A stretch of DNA of 18,959 bases. Origin: Thiotrichales bacterium (GTDB taxonomy: Bacteria > Pseudomonadota > Gammaproteobacteria > J044). The first letter of the stretch is position 1. Every line of letters starts with the position of its first letter. Location: positions 1-18,959 of the forward strand of contig JANTGN010000027.1 of the NCBI GenBank assembly GCA_024762895.1. Direction: 5' to 3'. The position numbers and the translations under genes are program-made. Below, in pieces: positions 15,968 through 18,959 of the stretch. The notes beneath the pieces are model-generated. The model ran no database searches and was not told where the DNA came from. It was given only the letters and a program-made list of their open reading frames with translations.

Positions 15968-16420
15968 ATGATCGAACTTACCCAGTTAATTGATAGAGGT
16001 CAGCGTGCCGAGGCCAGACTGACCCTGCCCGTGGAACAGCGGGTGCGTAGCCGTTTGCGCGTGGAACTGGACGACGGGCGCACCGCAGGCCTGTACCTTC
16101 CCCGCGGCACGATGTTGCGCGGCGGCGACCGGTTGGGCAGTGAAGATGGGATGGTCGTCGAAGTCGTGGCCGCGGCAGAGACCGTCTCAACGGTATATTG
16201 CGATGACATCACCCTGCTGGCCCGCGCCGCCTATCATCTGGGCAATCGCCATATCCCCCTGCAGGTGGAGGCTGGCTGGTTGCGATATCACCATGATCAT
16301 GTGCTCGACGAGATGCTTGAGCAGATGGGGCTCGAGGTGGTCGTCGAGCAGGCCCCGTTCGAGCCCGAGGCGGGCGCCTACCAGCAGGCAGGCCACGGTC
16401 ATCATCACAGTCACGATTGA
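15968..16420 (+). CDS. ureE: Urease accessory protein UreE, nickel metallochaperone
   Basis: 150 residues. The two UreE domains are visible, with YHLGNRHIPLQV (89-100) carrying the conserved nickel-binding histidine and YHHDHVLDEML (107-117) after it. The C-terminus is a short histidine tail, GHGHHHSHD, with five His in the last eight residues, which can hold extra nickel. UreE hands nickel to UreG. It begins 2 nt after the ureC stop. Long overlapping frames on both strands here are shadows of this gene and ureJ. Confidence 0.97.
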   Translation: MIELTQLIDRGQRAEARLTLPVEQRVRSRLRVELDDGRTAGLYLPRGTMLRGGDRLGSEDGMVVEVVAAAETVSTVYCDDITLLARAAYHLGNRHIPLQVEAGWLRYHHDHVLDEMLEQMGLEVVVEQAPFEPEAGAYQQAGHGHHHSHD

Positions 16421-16430
16421 GGAGTACGGT

Positions 16431-16949
16431 ATGAAAAGACGTTATCAGGTTTGTTTGTCTTTACTAATGGTGCTGGGTTCACCTTTGGCCCTGGCGCATG
16501 ATCAAACACTCGTGGCCGGGTTCTATGGCGGTGTCCTGCATCCGCTGACGGGCCTCGATCATCTGGCAGCCCTGGTCCTGGCTGGATTCGTGATCGGTCG
16601 CATGAGGACGCATCGTGTATGGGCCATGGCCGGCATGATGGCCGCCTTGTTTGCGGGTATGGGCGCGGCCATATTGTTGGGGATGCATGCATGGGTGGAG
16701 GCTGCGGTAGTGTGTTCATTGCCAGTGTTTCTGGGCCTGCAATGGATCAAAGGCGCGGCACGCAGCGCGATGGTCCTTGCAGTCATGGGCCTGTTCATGG
16801 TCGCCCATGGCTGGGCGCACGGCATGGTTCTGCCATCCATCAATTCCGGTTTCGTGATGGGCGTTCTGCTCAGCTCCCTGGTCGTCATGGCCATGTCGGT
16901 CCGGCTGGCCAGGGTCATCGCTGAAAGGCCTGTCAAGGCACATGCCTGA
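16431..16949 (+). CDS. ureJ: HupE/UreJ-family membrane protein, probable nickel importer
   Basis: 172 residues. A signal-like N-terminus ends ALALA before H23. Then come about six hydrophobic helices with the family motif HPLTGLDH (37-44) and a second histidine motif AHGWAHG (125-131), both implicated in metal passage in the HupE/UreJ family. The ATG at 16431 follows GAGGAG closely; an in-frame extension back to 16140 reads through ureE and is not credible. Position between ureE and ureF supports the UreJ name and a nickel-supply role. Direction and metal are inferred from the family, not shown. Confidence 0.92.
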   Translation: MKRRYQVCLSLLMVLGSPLALAHDQTLVAGFYGGVLHPLTGLDHLAALVLAGFVIGRMRTHRVWAMAGMMAALFAGMGAAILLGMHAWVEAAVVCSLPVFLGLQWIKGAARSAMVLAVMGLFMVAHGWAHGMVLPSINSGFVMGVLLSSLVVMAMSVRLARVIAERPVKAHA

Positions 16950-17631
16950 AAACGGTCTCTCTGACCTACGCCTGCTGCAGTTGATCAGCCCCAACCTGCC
17001 GACGGGCGCATTCACCTATTCCCAGGGCATGGAATGGGCCGTTGAATGCGGCTGGGTGGGCGATGCGGGCGGGGTTGGGCAGTGGCTGACATCGGTCCTG
17101 CAGGATAGCTTGTGTTATCTCGAACTGCCCCTGCTTTTTCGGCTCTATGCCGCTACGAAGGACCGGGACGCGGCGAAGTTTTTATATTGGAGTCAGCGGC
17201 TTTACGCCAGTCGTGAGACCCTGGAGCTACGCGATGAAGAGATCCAACGAGCACGGGCTCTGCTGACGGTGTTGAAAAATCTGCCGGATAACCAGGACTG
17301 GCAGGAATTAGTCGATTGGGAGACGGCGTTGATGCGTAGCCAGCTCGCAGGCTATGCCATCGCGGCCTGCCGTTGGCATATCGCTCCGTTACAACTGCTA
17401 CAGGCCTATACCTGGAGCTGGCTTGAGAATGCGGTTGCGGCAGCCATTAAGCTGGTGCCACTGGGGCAGACCGAGGGCCAGCGCCTACTCTATGAGCTGG
17501 CGGCATCGATACAGCCTGTTGTAGCGCAGGCCTGTGAAGTTGAGGACGAGGACATCGGCGCCAGCACCCCGGCCCTGGCCATCGCCAGCAGCCGGCATGA
17601 GCGCCAATACAGCCGTTTATTCAGATCCTGA
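16942..17631 (+). CDS. ureF: Urease accessory protein UreF
   Basis: 229 residues. The family-defining segment SPNLPTGAFTYSQGMEWAVE occupies residues 16-35, and the C-terminal SSRHERQYSRLFRS matches the tail that contacts UreD and UreG. UreF bridges UreD-urease and UreG and controls GTPase-driven nickel insertion. Its start overlaps the end of ureJ by 8 nt with no separate ribosome site of note, so translation is probably coupled. Helix-rich, cytoplasmic, no odd features. Confidence 0.96.
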   Translation: MPENGLSDLRLLQLISPNLPTGAFTYSQGMEWAVECGWVGDAGGVGQWLTSVLQDSLCYLELPLLFRLYAATKDRDAAKFLYWSQRLYASRETLELRDEEIQRARALLTVLKNLPDNQDWQELVDWETALMRSQLAGYAIAACRWHIAPLQLLQAYTWSWLENAVAAAIKLVPLGQTEGQRLLYELAASIQPVVAQACEVEDEDIGASTPALAIASSRHERQYSRLFRS

Positions 17632-17644
17632 CTGAGGAGTAGGT

Positions 17645-18268
17645 ATGAATCATAAAGCGCCTTTACGCGTTGGCGTCGGTGGGCCGGTAGGTTCAGGCAA
17701 GACAGCCCTGCTGGAGCAACTCTGCAAGGCCATGCGCGATGACTACAGCATCGCCGTGGTCACCAACGATATCTATACCCGCGAGGACCAGCGCATTCTG
17801 ACCGAGGCCCAGGCCCTGGAAGCTGAACGCATCATCGGGGTGGAGACCGGCGGCTGCCCGCATACAGCTATTCGTGAGGATGCCTCGATGAATCTTGCTG
17901 CGGTAGAAGACATGTCCAGCAAGTTCCTGGACCTGGACATGATCTTTATCGAAAGCGGTGGCGATAACCTCAGCGCCACCTTCAGTCCGGAACTGGCGGA
18001 CCTGACCATCTACGTCATCGACGTCGCCTCTGGAGAAAAGATCCCCCGTAAGGGTGGTCCCGGCATTACCAAATCAGACCTGTTGGTCATCAATAAGATT
18101 GATCTGGCAGAACTCGTTGGCGCCTCACTCGAGGTCATGGAACAAGATAGCTTACGCATGCGTGGTGACAAACCTTTTGTATTCACCCAGCTAAAAAGCT
18201 GCGAAGGCCTGGAATTCGTCATCGAATTCCTGAAGCGAGAAGGCATGTTAATGAGAAAGGCTGTATAA
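17645..18268 (+). CDS. ureG: Urease accessory GTPase UreG
   Basis: 207 residues. P-loop GPVGSGKT (13-20), TNDIYTREDQ, the nickel-binding CPH motif (71-73), ESGGDNL and the guanine-specificity motif NKID (150-153) are all in place. UreG couples GTP hydrolysis to nickel transfer from UreE into apo-urease. GAGGAG precedes the ATG by a few bases, 13 nt after ureF. It is the last gene of the series. No terminator follows directly, so transcription may run on to the hairpin at 18525-18565. Confidence 0.98.
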   Translation: MNHKAPLRVGVGGPVGSGKTALLEQLCKAMRDDYSIAVVTNDIYTREDQRILTEAQALEAERIIGVETGGCPHTAIREDASMNLAAVEDMSSKFLDLDMIFIESGGDNLSATFSPELADLTIYVIDVASGEKIPRKGGPGITKSDLLVINKIDLAELVGASLEVMEQDSLRMRGDKPFVFTQLKSCEGLEFVIEFLKREGMLMRKAV

Positions 18269-18372
18269 ATTGATTAGTAAGGTTTTCGGCTAAAATATCG
18301 CATCACCTGTCGCTACGCTGCCACATCATGCTGAAGTTAATTGTCTGACTATCTACCCTTATATTATTGCCA

Positions 18373-18444
18373 GAGGCTTTCAAATTTTCCACAAGGGAGG
18401 CCGAAGGGGTTTGTACGGATATTTATATGCCGAAGAAGAAATAG
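18373..18444 (+). pseudogene. Remnant of the lpdA 3' end, right-hand copy with stop codon
   Basis: In frame it reads EAFKFSTREAEGVCTDIYMP then KKK and a TAG stop. The real LpdA tail is ETFKFAAEVAEGVCTDIYMP then KKKK. Identity is perfect over the 39-bp core and looser upstream (about 19 of 30 bases by eye), and no lpdA similarity is apparent before about 18370. It lacks everything else of the gene. It is either the displaced original end of lpdA after insertion of the urea locus, or a leftover of a duplicated or replaced lpdA. Confidence 0.75.
18399..18437 (+). repeat. 39-bp direct repeat, right copy
   Basis: Identical to 663-701 in the same orientation, 17.7 kb away. Together the pair bracket the toxin pair, the signalling operon and the whole porin-urt-ure series. 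Confidence 0.9.
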
Positions 18445-18524
18445 TTTTATTTAACTTTGGTGGCGATGCCTCATCTTTGAATTATCTCTTATATCAGTGT
18501 TTCGGGATAATGGGTTGTTTCACC

Positions 18525-18565
18525 AGGAAGCCTCGCGATTTTAATCAGTTGCGGGGCTTCTTTAT
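18525..18565 (+). terminator. Rho-independent terminator
   Basis: GAAGCCTCGC (18527-18536) pairs with GCGGGGCTTC (18551-18560) with one G-T pair, over a 14-nt loop, followed by TTTATATT. It is the first terminator after ureG and lies about 80 nt after the lpdA remnant stop. It may end the ure transcript now and may originally have been the lpdA terminator. Confidence 0.8.
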
Positions 18566-18648
18566 ATTAAAAAGTAATTTTGGTTATGTAGTCTAAGCGG
18601 CATAGCTATTGATCTATAACTCTTAAATCAGCAATTAATGGCAATGGA

Positions 18649-18959
18649 ATGATGATGGTTACAAAAAAAGTTTTGATTGCCATCCATGGAAAAGAGAAAT
18701 TAGCCATAGTATTTTGGCTCTATTATATTCTTGGTTCATTTGTCCTTGCGGTACTGTTTGGATCGTTTGCTGCTGTTGCAGAAATAACCAATGCGTCTGT
18801 TTTAATCTGGTTGGTTATTTTTCTTGTCATGATTCCTTATGTGATTTGGGTAAATCTGTCAGTGTGGCGATGTGTTTTTAATGCGAAGCAAAAGTACTGG
18901 GGTTATGTTGCAAGAATGATCGTAATATTGAATATGTCATCAATAGCTCTTGGGTTCAT
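18649..18959 (+). CDS. Small integral membrane protein, unknown function; 3' end outside the window
   Basis: The frame begins at three consecutive ATG codons (18649, 18652, 18655) and stays open to the window edge, giving about 103 residues. After a short basic start (MVTKKVLIAIHGKEKL) there are hydrophobic segments FWLYYILGSFVLAVLFGSF and VLIWLVIFLVMIPYVIWVNL, then SVWRCVFNAKQKYWGYVARM and the start of a third helix. The WLY...SVWRC.FN...WGY.AR pattern resembles short uncharacterised inner-membrane proteins of Gammaproteobacteria; I cannot assign a function. No strong ribosome site is seen. Base composition is AT-rich, unlike the urease genes and lpdA, which suggests a different origin or a poorly expressed gene. 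Confidence 0.7.
   Translation, partial: MMMVTKKVLIAIHGKEKLAIVFWLYYILGSFVLAVLFGSFAAVAEITNASVLIWLVIFLVMIPYVIWVNLSVWRCVFNAKQKYWGYVARMIVILNMSSIALGF

Larger units (their letters stand above)
18269..18648 (+). other. AT-rich non-coding stretch with lpdA remnant
   Basis: 380 nt between ureG and the next gene, markedly AT-richer than the urease genes. It holds no intact gene. What it does hold is the lpdA tail remnant (18373-18444) with the right-hand 39-bp repeat, and one clear terminator (18525-18565). A 61-codon frame starting with TTG at 18411 overlaps the remnant in another frame and has no support. Bases 18269-18372 and 18566-18648 show nothing recognisable. Confidence 0.7.

Noticed and set aside
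16140..16430. Open frame extending ureJ upstream by 97 codons
   Set aside because: It runs through ureE in another frame, has no membrane or signal features, and the ATG at 16431 has its own GAGGAG ribosome site and a proper signal-like start.
18411..18596. 61-codon plus-strand frame starting with TTG
   Set aside because: It overlaps the lpdA remnant in a different frame and contains the terminator; no coding signs.
1..18959. CRISPR arrays, tRNA or rRNA genes, insertion sequences, integrase genes
   Set aside because: Looked for and not seen: no regular spaced repeats, no recognisable tRNA/rRNA sequence, no transposase or recombinase frame. The only long direct repeat noticed is the lpdA-derived pair.

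Overview
The window looks like a gammaproteobacterial chromosome. This is inferred from the protein character, the moderately high GC of the main genes, and a combination of FmdC-like porin, Urt transporter and nickel urease that is common in aquatic and chemolithotrophic Gammaproteobacteria. I cannot name the genus from sequence alone. Almost the whole window is one urea scavenging and degradation locus. It sits between the 3' end of a dihydrolipoamide dehydrogenase gene (lpdA, left edge) and a truncated membrane-protein gene (right edge).

Layout, left to right: the C-terminal part of lpdA (1-711) with a bidirectional-looking terminator (724-754). Then comes a minus-strand BrnT-type toxin gene (1016-1324) whose antitoxin partner is broken by two frame slips (801-1062). 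Next is a minus-strand two-gene signalling operon: a very large fusion protein (NCS1-type permease, Cys/His-rich cluster, hybrid histidine kinase and receiver; 2395-5754) followed after 2 nt by a LuxR-type response regulator (1466-2392). A divergent control region (5755-5976) holds an 18-bp near-palindrome. From there a plus-strand gene series runs to 18268: porin, urtA, [hairpin/T-tract], urtB, urtC, urtD, urtE, ureD, ureA, ureB, ureC, ureE, ureJ, ureF, ureG. Gaps are very short or genes overlap throughout, apart from the urtA-urtB gap, which holds the hairpin.

How the genes work together: the porin would admit urea through the outer membrane. UrtA binds it in the periplasm and UrtBCDE pump it in using ATP. 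UreABC hydrolyses it to ammonia and CO2. UreD, UreE, UreF and UreG build the nickel centre, and UreJ probably supplies nickel. The divergent permease-kinase and its regulator are the obvious candidates to sense urea or a related nitrogen compound and switch the locus on, but this is inferred from position and architecture only.

The most notable structural signal is a perfect 39-bp direct repeat of the lpdA 3' end at 663-701 and 18399-18437, which brackets the whole locus. The right copy is part of a short in-frame lpdA tail remnant (18373-18444) that ends in its own stop codon and is followed by its own terminator. This is what is expected if the 17.7-kb urea locus was inserted as a unit at the end of lpdA, or if lpdA was duplicated or replaced there. 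No integrase or transposase gene is visible in the window. The sequence on both sides of the block (about 712-1460 and 18269-18959) is clearly richer in A+T than the urt/ure genes.
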